A stretch of DNA of 64,000 bases from Symsagittifera roscoffensis (Eukaryota; Xenacoelomorpha; Acoela; Convolutidae), in NCBI RefSeq assembly GCF_963678635.1, contig NC_087064.1, positions 1,735,926 to 1,799,925 of the forward strand. Direction: 5' to 3'. The position numbers and the translations under genes were made by a program. Numbering within the stretch: the first letter of the stretch is position 1; each line of letters opens with the position of its first letter. Positions 23,491 through 37,180 of this stretch are shown here, piece by piece. The notes beneath the pieces are model-generated. The model was not told the origin of the DNA. It saw only the letters and a program-made list of their open reading frames with translations, and did no database searches.

Positions 23491-26400
23491 TTAAGGCGAC
23501 TGACTTCCATTGGCGTTGTGCGAAGCGTTAGTCAGTTGCGAAAGTAGCGCTAGTTGTGCCGCTGTTGCCGGCGTCAACGGGACGCCCGCTTGGGCTCCGG
23601 GGATCATCAAATGATGATTTTCGGATCCGTTCGCCGAAAGAGAATGATGGTGTTGCTGCATCATTGCACCGCCAGACCCCGCGGCCGAGTGCATTCCGGC
23701 GCTATATATAGCCTGGATCTCTAACAGTTGTTGTGGGGTCATACCTCCCGCCTGCATTCCGCCGGCATGTTGCGGCATAGCAGAGGCGGCGCTGTGAGCA
23801 ACAGAGGCATGCATGGCAGCTGTCGGGACACCTCCGCCACCCGGGTGTTGATTGTGGCCCTGCTGGTGGTGTAGCGCGGCTGCCAGAGCGAGTTGCTGCT
23901 GTTGCTGATGTTGTTGTTGCAGTGCTGCTATCGCGAGGTTCTGTTGCAACATCAGAGCGGCCGCCGCAGTCATTTGGTTGAGGTTTTGACCTGGGTACAT
24001 GTAGTTGCCATGCATTCCCCCTAGAGCCGCACCGTGCATTCTGAAAACAAAATATGCATCATTAGATTTCTGCTACTAATCAAAATCTGAGTTTTAAGAT
24101 TGTCCTTTAAATTGCATGCATACAGGGGCGGATTTAGGGAGGGGGCGGGGGGTGGACGAACTCCCCCCTCAGGGATTCGACCCCCTGCCGACCCGAAGGG
24201 TCCCCCATTGTACTATTTTGAGATATCCATTTTTGGTGATGGACCCTAAAGTTTTTCTAAATGCGCCTTTGACGCCAAAATATACTAATTTTGAGGGGGA
24301 GCGCGCGCCGAAAAAATGTGATTTTTTGGTCAAAATTTTCCAAAAAGTGCTTAAAAACGCCTTTTTTGGCCAATTTTTTCAAAATTTTGCCTGCGGCACA
24401 GAAAATTTGGTCAAAACAGGGACTTTTTAGTACTTTGGGAGAGCTCGAAAAATCAATTTGGTCGACATAAAAAAAGGTCGACAAAATTTTTGAAATTTTT
24501 TGAAAATCCACCCCCTTGAGAAAATCATAGATCCGCCCCTGCATGCATACCACCTTTGGCTTTGACCCAGTTTACATTCACATGTTTTAAAAAGAGCAGG
24601 TGAGTCCACAAATGGGCAATTTGTTCCAAATTTCTCAGGCGCGGATTTTGGCTGTCCTCGAACCACCGACCTTCGACTGCGTGAAGAAGAAGTTGCCAAG
24701 TTCACTGCCGCTTTTAATAAAATCTCGTCAGTTGTGGTCTGGAGCTGATGAAGATTATCTTACCCAATATGGTGGCCATGATGCCCCAGAAGTCCAGGAG
24801 AAGTTGGAGTGATTGCACCCGGTCTCAGACCCAGAGCCGCCAAGTTAGTGTTGCCTACAGACAAACAAAACAACATTTATGACGTCATAGAAGCAAACTA
24901 GAACATAAATCTCTACATACTTCAATTATGTCTACTGTGAATGTTAAAAGCCAATTCATAAGTTTTGTCATAAAGCGATTTTTTTTGTTTCATTTTTTTA
25001 AGCGTTTGTCTTTCATTTTTTTTCGATACTGTTAGGTCTTCAGGACTGAACAAAAGCACTTTATTTGACATTAATTGCACAATCAAAACAACCATAGTTT
25101 TTATTGCTCAAACAAAACACGAAAACAAAATATTCACATTTCAACACATCAAATCAATTTTATCATCAGCACAAAGACATTATCGTGTGAAGTGATATTA
25201 GCATGAAAAGAAGCTATCACAACCACTACAAAAAACTTTATTTTTGGCTGAAATGTCCTATGAATTATGAAGTTTTTTCACAAAAAGAAAATAAAATGCC
25301 TCTTTTCAAAGAAATAGCGCAGTGTATTTCCTAGTTTAATTTATGAATTTGCCCGTACTGTTTTTCAACCGGTAGTAAATATCTTCAGCGAAAAATGTGC
25401 CGGCTTAATTTTTGGAAAAGCTTGGCTCTGTCAAAATCAGGTGTTTGAGATTAGCCTGGTGCCTGAATATTTTAGACGTCCCCGAAAAGTCCCTCTGAAA
25501 CAACTCTGTTCCCGATAAAACCTCATGTGAACAATTTCAGACCACGTAGAAGTATTAAATGCAAGTGGTTTCTTGCGGTGCAACGTTTCGCCATTGATCC
25601 CGTAAATTCCATTCAAAATACCAGAAGTTGAAATCCAGTTTTAGGGGTCGAAAAGCGGTGCAAAGCAAAGCCAACCGTCTTCTTTTCCGAGACAACTTTC
25701 CCTAATTTGAACGACTGCTTACTTAATGAATAGTTTTTCACTCAAGCAGCATTTAATCATCTAGAGCTTGTTTTTTTTTTTGGGGGGGGGGAGTGGTGGG
25801 AGAGGGATGGTAAGTGCTTGGCTAATGCATCCATACCCTGACCAACCCACCAAACACATAGTATTTTCTGATTTTCTGCTAACTTTTATAAGCCATCAAC
25901 CCCCCCCCCCCCCCCCCCCCACTACTATCCCCCAATCCGATCGATCACCGTTGCCCCATCTTGACAAAAAAAAGACATAAACTTGTTCTCAAATATGTGC
26001 ATAACTCGCAGCACTAAATATGGACCCATACTTGTCTACTCTCAAAAACTAATGTGACAACTAGTTTTTTGAGGTTTTTGGATCACGTTAACAAAAAAGA
26101 GAGGCGATTTATTTTGAGTCAACTGATTTGCTCATGTTTTAAACAGCAGGTGAGTCCACAAATGTGCAACCAAAACAGTAGAACAAATGGGAAGTTCTAA
26201 TTAAGGGGGAAATGATTGGAAGACTTGTTATGGTTTATTGTTTGTTAATTTGATCCAAAACTCTCTCTCTTTTCCAACAAACAGAGCATTAATGCAAAAA
26301 AGACTCGGTGTATTAAATAAAAAACAGCAGCCGAATAAATTGACACAATAGAAAAATTAAGCACGAAGTTTGTTAAAATGGCTGTGATTAAATAAGTCAA

Positions 26401-27113
26401 ATCAGTACAATTCAATCAAAACAAGGTCAAATTACATCAACAAAACCAACCAACTCATCAACATTAACTCTCAAGAAATCTCTCAAAGGTCAAGTCAAGT
26501 TCAAAGAGCACTTCACTTTATTTACCTCTTGCAAAATTGATTGCACAACTGTTACGTCAAACCTGTTCAATATAAAAAATTAACTTATTCCTCATTTTTC
26601 ATCAAAGTTTATTTTTTTTTCGAGTAAAAAGACAATAGTTTGAAGCTTGCTTTAGTTATCATTTTTTTGATAATCATGAAAGTTATTTTTCATTCTGACT
26701 TTTCTTGCTTCAGAGATTAAATCTGGAAAATGACTTAACAACTGTTGTTAATGATCTCAAAATAGAAAGTAAGACTTAGTTAGTAATGGAACTGTGACTT
26801 TGAGGCCTTACTTCCCGAGAAGCTGCTGCTTCGTGGCTTCTGGCCCAGAAAAGCCAAGTTCACATTTGCCTTTCGGCCGTCAATGTAGGGGTTCGGATCC
26901 TTGCACGCTTCATCCGCTCCCTTCCGATCTTTCAAGGTCACCTAAAACGGATCAAATCAGATGGATCAATATCGCTCGATTTTTGCACGCAAGATGATCA
27001 TTTAAAATTGTTTTTCCATGAGGGTTTTTGATCTTATTTCTCTACCATTCTTCTGCTGATCTGATTTTGTTGTGATCATCGGAACTTTGAAGACCCATTT
27101 TGATGTTTAATAT

Positions 27114-27151
<38 letters not shown>

Positions 27152-28119
27152 TAATATTTCAACTTATGTCATTGTAATACTACAGAACGAATAGAGATGA
27201 AGGGGCCTTACGAATCCGAATCCCTTGCTTTTCCCCGTCTCCTTGTCGAAGATGACAGCTGCCTCCTCTATCTCTCCGAACTGCTCGAAGTGTTTCTTCA
27301 GAGTGTCCGTTGTCGTGCTCCACGGAAGACCCCCCACGAACAACTTCCGCAGCTTCAGTTCCTCTCCTGGTTAAAACAGACCAACGCTTTAAAGCTTCAA
27401 ATAGCATCTTAAAACCAAACAGAACAAGAAAAAAGTCAACTCTCGCAGCTAATAATGATAAAAATCACAATAATATTCATAATAATAATTTATTTTCAGC
27501 TTACAAATAAACAGATACAATTTTTTCTACATTTTGTAACTATCTCAAGCCTGAGAGAAAGTCATTGGACCAGTGGTCCGTTTTTAAACGAAACAAAAAT
27601 AAGTGAAAATAAAGTTAGGGTAATCATAATAATTTGATATAAACACTAAGCCTACCCTTTAATTTTCTTTGTAAAAGCTCAGAAACAAAATTTTCCGAAA
27701 GCAGGAAAATGACCCCGTTTAACTAAAAAACCATTGAAACCTGCAAAAGCAATTCGAAGTTGTAAATTTATAGAATTGATTAACTCATTGGCGTTGAATT
27801 GCTACGCCAGTATCATAACAGTACTTGTTTTTTAAAAACAGATCTTCATATTTAAATATCAAAGAATAGTCACTGAGTTATGAAGGAGCGAATTTGGCAA
27901 TTCAAACATTTCAGATGGTTGAGCCAATTTGCAAGAGTAAGGACCGATCTTAGGTTGTAGATTAAACGTCCCTCATTTGTTAAATAAAAAAGCATTATCG
28001 TTTAAGGATTCGGGATTCTAGACAATATTACCTGGAGTGGGTGAATCGGACAGACTCGGAATGTAGCCGAGAGACGAGAGAGAGTTCGTGCTAGTCGATA
28101 GAGAACTCGTGGAAACCAT
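23491..28119 (-). CDS. RBM24/RBM38/SUP-12 family RNA-binding protein (5 coding exons)
   Basis: Coding exons are 28119-28032, 27366-27212, 26941-26812, 24854-24764 and 24040-23491. All introns are GT-AG and phases join without a break, giving 337 aa from ATG at 28119 to the stop at 23491. The single RRM spans about residues 37-112: RNP2 is LFVGGL (38-43); RNP1 GFGFVTL (78-84) crosses the exon 2/3 junction; [26 protein letters not shown] is the family signature following it. The N-terminus is Ser-rich; the last exon is Ala/Gln/His/Met/Gly-rich low complexity. In vertebrates and nematodes this family controls splicing and mRNA stability in muscle and other tissues; the same role here is inferred. 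It is the only conserved host gene seen. Which vertebrate paralogue it matches best cannot be told, so no symbol is given. Confidence 0.93.
24123..24541. mobile_element. hAT-type MITE, 419 bp, in the last intron of the RBM24-like gene
   Basis: The left end CAGGGGCGGATTTA and right end TAGATCCGCCCCTG form imperfect terminal inverted repeats. The element is flanked by a perfect 8-bp duplication, CATGCATA, at 24115-24122 and 24542-24549. An 8-bp duplication with CAGGGGCGGAT ends is typical of non-autonomous hAT elements. It has no coding capacity and lies inside intron 4 (24041-24763). Confidence 0.88.
25775..25925. repeat. Homopolymer pair: T/G run and 20-bp C run in RBM24-like intron 3
   Basis: A run of T then about ten G near 25780, and about 20 consecutive C around 25901-25920, all within the intron 26811-24855. 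Low-complexity DNA; the C run is prone to assembly error. Confidence 0.8.
27117..27149. repeat. (GA)n microsatellite in RBM24-like intron 2
   Basis: About 16 uninterrupted GA dinucleotides, within the intron between the exons at 27212 and 26941. Confidence 0.95.
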
Positions 28120-31100
28120 GTTTAAACTCAGCGTTTCTTCGTTTTTTTTCTGATCAAAGTTGTCAGATCAGAAATTCGGCTCAAATAAAGAAAAACAAAA
28201 CTGATTTAATATTTTTGGCTAAGAGTTGCAATCGATCGCTCCTGATATGAACAATAATAGCTGTATCAAATTATTTTCAAAGTCTGAGAAAATATAAAAA
28301 ACTAATTGCATCAATTTTCCAGATGAATATATTAGCTTAGATTAGGCTTGCTGAAAATAAGTTGGTGTATTTTTTGTGTAGAACAGAAACCAAGTTTCAG
28401 ATTTTTGGTTTTGTTTCTGTAATGAAGCTTTTATTACACACTCAAAATGGCTCAAGACGCGTTACAAGTCTGTAAGACGAGACTTGGCTGAAAAATCTTT
28501 TAATTGAGAATATATGAACAGTTTTGGTGTATTTTGCTGGTCCGAATGATGAGCAAGTACTTTGTACTGTGATTTAAAGTACTGCAAAAATGGTTTATGA
28601 AGAGTAGTTAATAATTGAGAAGGTAAACAGATGAATCTCGAAAAATGCTCGCAACTAAAAAGATTTTTCAACTGGTTTTAAAGCGAAAGAGCGAAAAAGC
28701 CTCTCATTTATAATTAGAAAAAGCAGATGCCACAAAAAAAGTACGAAAAATGGAAACAAATCGAAACCGAAATGCAGGTGGGATAATGAATAAATTATTG
28801 AGAAAATAAAAAAACAATAAACAGCGGAAAAGTAAAACGAAATAGAATTGAAATTAACTGTTCAATATTTTAGTATGGACTATAAATTTCACTTTTTATC
28901 ATTTTCTTATATATCCGAAATATCAAGATACTATGGCCAATATTTAATGGAAAGTGAGCTGACCAGAATTCATTTGGCGGTTTACAAAATCCCAAAGTTA
29001 ACAGCAGTTTAATTAAAAAGGACCCTCAAATCTGGGAATTATGAATGCTCTAAACTAGCCAATACTACGTAGAGGTAAACAGCATGCTGGCTCGTTTGAT
29101 CATTGCTTTAATATAGTTTCGATTTTCCAAGTTTCGGACTAAATTACTCGAGTTTTTCGGGCGCGAGTTTTGTTAAAAGGGTCACTTTTAGACCGGGCTA
29201 AACTTGATAGATCTGAGTTTACAATACTTTATAAACAAGCTCACTTTACTAGTTGGGAAAATGACATTTATGAAAGGGCGCTGGTAAACATGGGAATGGA
29301 AAGAACTAGGAATAAGTTTATTAGTAATGCAAGCTAGGTTTTAGCAGCCACTAAACTGGAACTATTACCACAAAAAACACCACCTCCGAAGCGCCATGTT
29401 TTAAAGACCACGATTGCGAATAAAAGAAACCATTCTAAGAGTATTTGTGCTATTCTATGAGAAGTTTAGCTAGAAAATGTATAAAATAATCAAAGGTAAA
29501 ACACGTTTTCGAAACAAGATCCAATCGCCAAGAAACTCTTGCAAGTTTGGGTTAGTTTAATTCCCAGCTTCGTCAAAAGAGTCCGGGGATTCCAAGCGAA
29601 CATGTGAAGTATAAAGAAACAGGGGATTTAAGCGTCATGGCCCTCAGGGTAGTCCTCGTGACTAGCGCTGCTATTACCTCGCTTGGACTTCACAATTTCT
29701 CTCGTTTTTGTAATTTCGTCATTTCAATCTAGTTTCCCAGTTTTGGTGTTTTTGAGTACAAACTGAACAACTTTGTTCTAGAGTTTCCCGCTGTTCAACT
29801 CATGTTTCGCACAGCAATCAATTCGATTTACAGGTAACTCGAGATATGCTGGGCAACCTAAAATTTGAAATAAAATTCATGAAAATAATTGAAAGCCTTT
29901 TAGAGTAATTTGAAAGTACCTTAAAAATTAGGCAAAAAAGGAAACAAAATTCAGCTAAGGCAAAAGAAATTATCAAATAATTGAATTGAAACTGAAAATA
30001 CAGGCCGGCGTTGCTTTTAAATTTTCAGATCAGAATTAATTAATACACAAAAAATTGGTGGGATGCTTGCCAATGGATTTTTTAAAACGGTTAACAGCAA
30101 GTACTTGAATGATGAGGAAGAAAAGGAATATGAAAAAGTGATAAAAATGCGGGCTAAATTGGGCTGAAAATGCCTTTGAGTTATGCAGACCATTCTTTTC
30201 TTCTCTTTTTGCGGCTATTAGTGCTGAAGTTGGGGGAGGACTCAATTCGAAGTGATTTTTGAGTATAGTTGCTTCCAGATAGAAAGGCAAGAGGGAGGAT
30301 GCGTTTATAACAAAGCCAATCAGTCAGAATTACATCCTTTGTTTAACCAGATTATTAAATCAGAGCAGCACTTAAATGGAGACCTTCTTTGCCCAAGTTA
30401 AGAGTTCTTAGTGCTTCAGAAAAGTAGATGTTTGACTTCGCAAACTAGTAGTTGATTTGGAAAAAGTCTCTTACCATTATTGGCCAGGTTTTTGAACAAA
30501 AACGCCAACAATCAACAAAGACTAGACAATACTTTTTGGTTTTAATTCTCCGAACAGTCGCGGATGTAGAATTTTGTCAAGGGAGGAGGGTTTAAAAAAG
30601 TTAACATAGTTTTTTTTAAGGTCGACCGAGTTGATTTTTCCCGCTTTCTTTGCACTACTAGAAAACTCCTTTTTCTCAAAAAACAATTTGCCTCCCTAGC
30701 AAATTTATAGGAATGCCAAATACCTCTTGTGATCACGTTTGGAAGGTTTTAACAGAAAATAGCGTTTTAACAAAAATGAATGTCGTGGAACTAACAAAAG
30801 GGTCTCTTCAAATGAACATCCACAATATCCATGTTAACTGTGCAAGATCTTCTGTCACGCGACATATAAATTGCAATTGTTATTCTTCAAGCAATGACAT
30901 GAACCCATGTTTGCCGTTTTCTCTATAACTAATAGAGTTTTAAGGTTGCAGTTTTTAGTTATAATGGATCAAACAAATTTTAAGAATAAAGCCGATTAAA
31001 AACTGTAAAAAGTTGTTTCCAGGCGTTTTTTGGCCCTTTAATCAGAGGGAGTCAGATAGATATTCTAAATGCCAAATGATACCAAAAAACTACTCAGCTA

Positions 31101-31800
31101 CGAAATAAATTTGACTCAGATTTCGGAATTTTAATAAGCAAATTACTGATTTTTCATTCATCTTCTGTATAAAAGCATATTAAAATATTTATTTTCATGT
31201 GATAAAAACTTACATGAGGATATAGCTTAGATCTTTAGCTGTCTAGAGCTGTCTAGTTGAAAGTTTCAAACTGCTTCTCATGTTTACGGGTACACTTTGG
31301 CACTAAGAACACCTCTCTGACGCCCTTTTGATTAAATTGCCAATTGACGCCTTGCAAAAAAATTTAGCGGTTTTTTGTTCAGACATATTCTCAAAAACAG
31401 TTTCATTCATCAAATGTTACATATTCTAACCTTAATCTCTGCTAACAGTAGAGAAAACAATTTCTGTTCATTCATTGCTTGATTACTAAAAGTTGCATTT
31501 TCTATATCCTGTGACTGTACAACTCCATTATATAACAACAACAATCTCCTTATTGTGATTGTACATTTTCAACAATTTTTAAGACAATTTTTTTGTTCTT
31601 CAGTGACCCAAGCCATTTTTCTCTGTTACGAGGCCTAAGTTAATTTTGGACCGGCATATTTTTGATATGATTTGATGCATGAAAAGTTAATTTTTGGTAG
31701 CAAAAGAAAAAGACTCAATCTTTGTTTTAGAAGAGTCTACATATAATCTACAATCTACAAGTTAGGAAATATCTAAAAAAACAAACGGGTTGGTGGCGGT
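28120..31800. other. Upstream region of the RBM24-like gene, no gene recognised
   Basis: AT-rich, with only short frames that show no domain. A degraded relative of the hAT-type MITE may lie near 30545-30700 on the minus strand (CGGATGTAGAATTTTGTCAA, GGTCGACC). Promoter and 5' UTR exons of the RBM24-like gene should lie here but cannot be pointed out. Confidence 0.35.
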
Positions 31801-33490
31801 ATCTGGTGATAAGAGAATTGAGTTATTGCCATGAAAAAATGCACATATGCAGCACAATCAACCCATTTACTAAAATCAGGTCAGTTTGCAGACCTGAGCG
31901 TTTGAGTGATTCAGTTTTTCTAAAAACTGAAGAAAAAAACCTTGAAAAAAGAACTACTAGTCTTGAACAAAGGGATGAAGTTACAGATGGGTTATATGCA
32001 AGATTGCGCTCAACTGGTTGTCAGCCGGCACGACTTTAAGCTGAAGTACGTGAAAATGATACACTACTGTGACATGTACTCTCTCTCCTTGGAAGTTCTT
32101 CTGAGAAACTGAATAAAACATTAGCCAGATAATTTGATTAAATCGAAGGTGCAATCATCATTGAGACCAACACTGAAGCAGCTTGGGATATAATAGAGAA
32201 AACCAAATTAGACTCTGAAGGGAGTATCAGCTCCTTGTACGTGAAAAGCCTGTACACCACAATTGTTCCACTTGGGGAGGACCAGGAAATCGCCCGTGAA
32301 AAAAAATATTAGACAGGGTGAGCCACCTCATGTGCGAAGAAGTACAATCAAACGCTTTTGGTACTTGGCTGTTAGTAATGTCTTTCTTAAAAACTTTGCG
32401 CAGAAGGATCGATTGGCCATGATTGCATCCTTGGCAGTCATTCTGCCAGACTTTTGGTTGAAACACTATGAGAAAATTCTGGCTACGGACATGCCTCAAA
32501 AAATTGATATGCTAGAAAACATGAACGGAAAAAGCCCAAATAGCAGGGCTATATCCAGAACCAATTTAGGATTGTTGGAAATGATATCATAAAAATCTTG
32601 GATGAGGAAAATAAAGGCATATTAGAAAAATTTTGGTTCTGCATGTTGTGCAATGAGAGGCGTGAATGTGAGCTGACCCTAACAGGTTAGAAGCTTTTCC
32701 TAGGATAAATAGACGAGATAGTGAGGACTGTAAAAGGCTACTCGAGCGTGTTATTGCATACGGCCATCAAATTGCACCCCAGTTTACACTTCACAGTTGA
32801 AACAACTATTGAGAAAAAAGATTTTGCTTTCATAGAAATAAATATGATTGTAGATGGCAACAAGCAGGTTAAATGTGGGATGTGCCAAAAACCAACGTCA
32901 CTCTTCTTTATCTCAGAAAATTTGCACAACTGCATCATAAGAGAAAAATTGCAGAGGGTAAGTTGCGCAGGGTTTTTAGGAGCACATCTACATGGGAGCT
33001 TTGACCCTAAACACTGTTGATCAACAGACAGCGATGGAAGGAAAATCGGTATCCAGAAGGTTGATCATCCAACGTTGAGCCGGGAACACTAAGCTAAACT
33101 CTTGGGGCATAATCAAGACCAACTAAGAGCAAACCTCGGCAACAAATGACAAGTGAGACGAGAAGCGCCCAATGCTCATGCTTCAACAACGGAAAAATCA
33201 GAGCCAATTGTTAGCAAACAAGGTGCGCAAAATCATCAATGTAAAATTGGTATCTGAGACCCAGAAATTGAAAACCACTCCCTCTTCACTTAAGTCGTCA
33301 TTTTTGCGTATTCTTAAATCCAATGTGATCCACAAACTATTTTGCTCTGCATGTAATTCCACCTATGTTTGACAAACTGTTCGACATTTGGCCACAAGGA
33401 TTGAGGAATATAAGAAAACGGACACGCTTGTAAGAATACATTTATGTCACCATGGGGAGAAAGCTACCACTAAAAAATTGAGTTCAGAAA
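31800..33490 (+). mobile_element. Degenerate Penelope-like element, plus strand
   Basis: The plus-strand frames carry, in order, LYARLRSTGCQPARL (start of RT), TNTEAAWDIIENTKLDS then VKSLYTTI (RT motif A region), LAMIASLAVIL..FWLKHYE (motif B region), DEIVRTVKG (motif C with its YVDD decayed), LHFTVETT..KDFAFIEI with QKPT, and a GIY-YIG-like end (NVIHKLFCSACNSTYV, then QTVRHLATRIEEYKKTDT at about 33310-33440). RT followed by a GIY-YIG endonuclease is diagnostic of Penelope-like elements. Stops and frameshifts throughout. Confidence 0.75.
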
Positions 33491-36400
33491 AAAGATTAAA
33501 AATGAAGGTAAACGACGTCGTTGGCGTTTTGAACTGATATTAGAAAGGAAATTTGGAGAATAAAAAATTATTTTTAAAACTTTGATTTGGACACGCATGA
33601 TTTTTTTCGTAACAATTTTTTTGATGTATTTGAAACGCGCGAAGGGCAGTACGGTGATTTTTGCTTGTCAGAACAAGACGAGATATTGCACTAAGAAGAC
33701 ACGAAATTACCACTTACAATCGACTGATTATTGAAGCAAAGAAGCCGTACGAGTTGTAATTTTTGTCCAGCTACAATCGCTACTAGCCCTATTTCACTGA
33801 TCGGGAAGGTCGAGATCAGGAATTACAACCCTACCGTGAAGTGAAGAAGGCACTTCTTCGGCGAAGTTGAAGAAAACGTAATCTTCACGAGTTGTGCTCC
33901 AAAACTTTACTTTTAGCAATTTCTAGCTTCCTGGAAAGGTTTGAATTTAATTGTTTAAGATCCAAGTTCATTTTCAGGAAATGATAAGCTACGATATAGG
34001 AAAAAAAGCCGGTTCATCTCCCGTTGATGGGGTGATTTTATCTAGTGTACAAAAAATAGTAAAATTGTAACGTAGTAATGATAGAGTAGCAGCCTTGCTT
34101 TTAGGAGTGACCTCTTGGTATGCGGATACTGACACCCAGCCATGAGCTCACTAATTTTGCATGTACTTAATTTAATTTGGGTGGTTTGCCTGATAACTTT
34201 TGAACAGTAACAATTGTGTCGACCCAATGTTAGGGGAACCACATTTAAATTACTATGGTAGAGACGGTCAAAAGCACGTAAAGCCAATCGGTTTAGGATT
34301 TAACTTTACTTTCTCTCGGTATGTTCTTCCGGGCGAATATTACGTATCTGTTTAATGGCACTCTTGGGTGTTATTCTTAACAATATGATCAAGAGGTACA
34401 TTAACTGAAGCCTCCTCTGCTTACAATAAGACTCTTAAAAGACAGCCGGTGGATTGTCCGAAAGGCGAAAGCTTTCCGGACATCCTGATTTAACTTTTAC
34501 ACAAAATTAACACAAAAAAATAATGTCTCGAGAAGGGCATATTGAATGGCCTTCTTTTCGTTCCTTAAGCAGTATTTGACCAAAAAGAACTGAAGAACAA
34601 AAAACCAATCAAAAACAGTTAATTACCAAAAGAAAAACCAAAAGCAAAAGTTAGCCGAAGAAACAAATCAGTAAGAAAATAAAAACACATCAGAAAACAC
34701 CTTCCCAGACGATATGCGATCCTGTTTTCCTGTTAGATGTTGTTAGATACATTCTTTAATAAAATAACTGATCATAACGATCAATTTTTAGTGGCTTCTT
34801 TTGTACCTGTACTATAGAATTATTTGAGTATTTGAGCATTTAATGCTAATTTTCAACCAATCCGGAAAGGTCAGGTGATTGAAGAAAAAAATCAACCCAG
34901 CAGTGAAAGGAGTAACAGGAAGGGTCATAAAGACAACAGCAATCAGCTGTCGGGTATTAATGAACTATTTTGTACCATTTTTGATACAGAAAGTACGGCA
35001 TCATTTTGTGGCGGGCATGACAGTGACTGCACTGAAGTGACCTCTCACCTAATTGCGACTTTCCGAGTTAAACACTTTATTTGATCATTGAACGGACCCG
35101 GATGGGTAAACATTATCATCACTACTTTTTATACTATCCCTATTAAAACTCGTTTTCCACTTTTCAAAGATACAGACCATCTCTTAAATCACAGTCATGA
35201 TATTTTGATACCCAACAGAACGAGGTTTTTAAGATATTTCTATTTTTAAAACCAGCAAGCAGCGCAAAATTAGTGAGCACATCTTATTTTATTTAGCACA
35301 GCAGTAAGAACAATCAAAATTAGTCCTGATATCGTTAGAAGAAAATAAGAGTCGCGATCTAACTTTTCACAACTTCTCACACTGAAACTTCGATCACAAA
35401 TGAAATATTTTCAAATTTTTTTTTACATATCGTGATAAAAATTGTTGTTTGGGCAACAAAAAATAGCAAGTTGACTGGTTTCAGAACCCGTTTAACATCA
35501 ATCTTCTTAGTTCAAAAAAAATAGGATTTAAGAAATGTTTTCCTAAACTTTTTCAGCCAAAACAGTTTTCATCAGACTTTTTCGGGCTGAAGGGGAAAAT
35601 ACAAAACTTCTGAGCTCAAATTGTTATAATTCAAGCATAAAGGATAGGATTTGAGAAATTTAAGATAAAAGAAAAAACATGGACGGGACAAAAAATTTTA
35701 ATATAGACGAAACAAGTTCTGTTTTTTAACTCGAGAACTACTGAAAAAATCCGTCTCTTTGTGGTGCCATTAGATGGAAAAATTAGCAAACTTCAGCTAA
35801 GATTCTTCTCGTTTTTTGCATAGATTAAACGCTGGGAAAAAATTTTAAAAAATTTTGGCAGAAGGAGCCGGTTTTAAAGATAGACCCTTCGCGCTCTCTT
35901 TTCTGAAAGCCTATATACCCGGCAAAAAGGTAGCAACGGTCGTCAACTTAGGCATTTTTAGGCTGTTTCGGACGACTAGGAAGGCTCAGGGAATTTGAAC
36001 TAAGCAGTAAGATGGAATAAAGGTTTGCAAAAACACCTCTCCACGTTAGCAGAAAATTGAAAAAGAGCAACTTAGTTTGGATCCCGTTGGGCCATAATTT
36101 GAAACACAGCTGTCTCAGTTCACTAATTTTCAGCAAAAATATCAGTAGAGCTCTATCCGGAAGGGTCTTGGAAAAAGAAAAATCAGCGAGTTGACTGTAC
36201 CCGGAGGGAGGGGTCTTGTTGTTGATTCGACCGAACCGGAGGATTCTTGTTTGTTCGACCGTACACGGAGGGTCCCAATCCGGAAGGGTCCTCATTCGAC
36301 CATACCCGGAGTAGTCTTGATTTTTCGACCGTACCAGGTGTATCGATTTTTCGACCGTACCCGGAGTGGTCTTGTGTTTCTTACCGCCCCGGAGGGGTCT

Positions 36401-37180
36401 TGATTTTTTCGACGTGACCCGGAATAGTTCCTGTATATTTGAACTCTTCCTCAACATTTTGTTTTGTTCAATTGATATGCATTTTGTTTAGAAAAAATTA
36501 TCACCAAGAAGCACCCTAGGTAAATAAACGGCCAGTGCTATAGCCGAGGAATGTAGGTTGACAATATTCTGAAGGCTCCAAAACCGACTTGAATTTTTCT
36601 TTAAATTTTGCCGATGTATTCATATAGCGTTGGTATCGCCCTATCCCAGCTATGCAAGGAACGTCGCATGACGGAAGAGCCCAGTTTAATTGGCTCCTTT
36701 TTTTGTTTTTTTTTTAGTTTTTTCGATAGGGAATTAATTTTAAACAAATTTGCAAGTATGTGCATCGCTAAGACTTTTACAATAAACTAATCTAAATGAC
36801 GATAAAACATCAATTTACAAATGTTATTTACAAATTTTTAGCAGAATTTTTACCAAAAAACTAACCAATCACAGTTGACCTCAAAAACTAATAATTGCAT
36901 TAAACATTTATTAACCTGTGAATTTAATTGAAAGATTTTCAATTATTTCATCTGGAAGTTTCCGAGTCATAATTTTAATTTAGACATATAATTTTGTAAA
37001 TAAAAAATCAAAATATTTTGGGACTAAACTTTTGGTGTCAATTCCCCGCTCCTAAACCTATCGTGTGTTTTTAAGCCCGGTTTTTTTTCCTGATTTGTAT
37101 TGCCTCTAGTGTTAACAGTTTTCCTTGTTTGTTAGAACAAAATTTTTATGTTCCTAACTAACATCTGCGTTATTTCCCTC
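33491..37180. other. Intergenic, no gene recognised
   Basis: AT-rich DNA with short frames of no recognised family. The one structured feature is the degenerate repeat cluster at 36190-36430. The 169-codon minus-strand frame at 35948-36457 owes part of its length to that repeat. Confidence 0.45.
36190..36430. repeat. Degenerate 30-45 bp tandem repeat (TTCGACCGTACCCGGAGGG type)
   Basis: Six to eight diverged units with a common core near TTCGACCGTACCCGGAGGGT followed by CTTGTT or TCTTGA. The unit length varies because of indels. Confidence 0.7.

Noticed and set aside
25775..25980. G run and C run as possible inverted termini of a foldback element
   Set aside because: Sequences outside the runs are not complementary; plain low complexity.
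35948..36457. 169-codon minus-strand ORF
   Set aside because: Partly generated by the degenerate repeat cluster; no recognisable domain or splice context.
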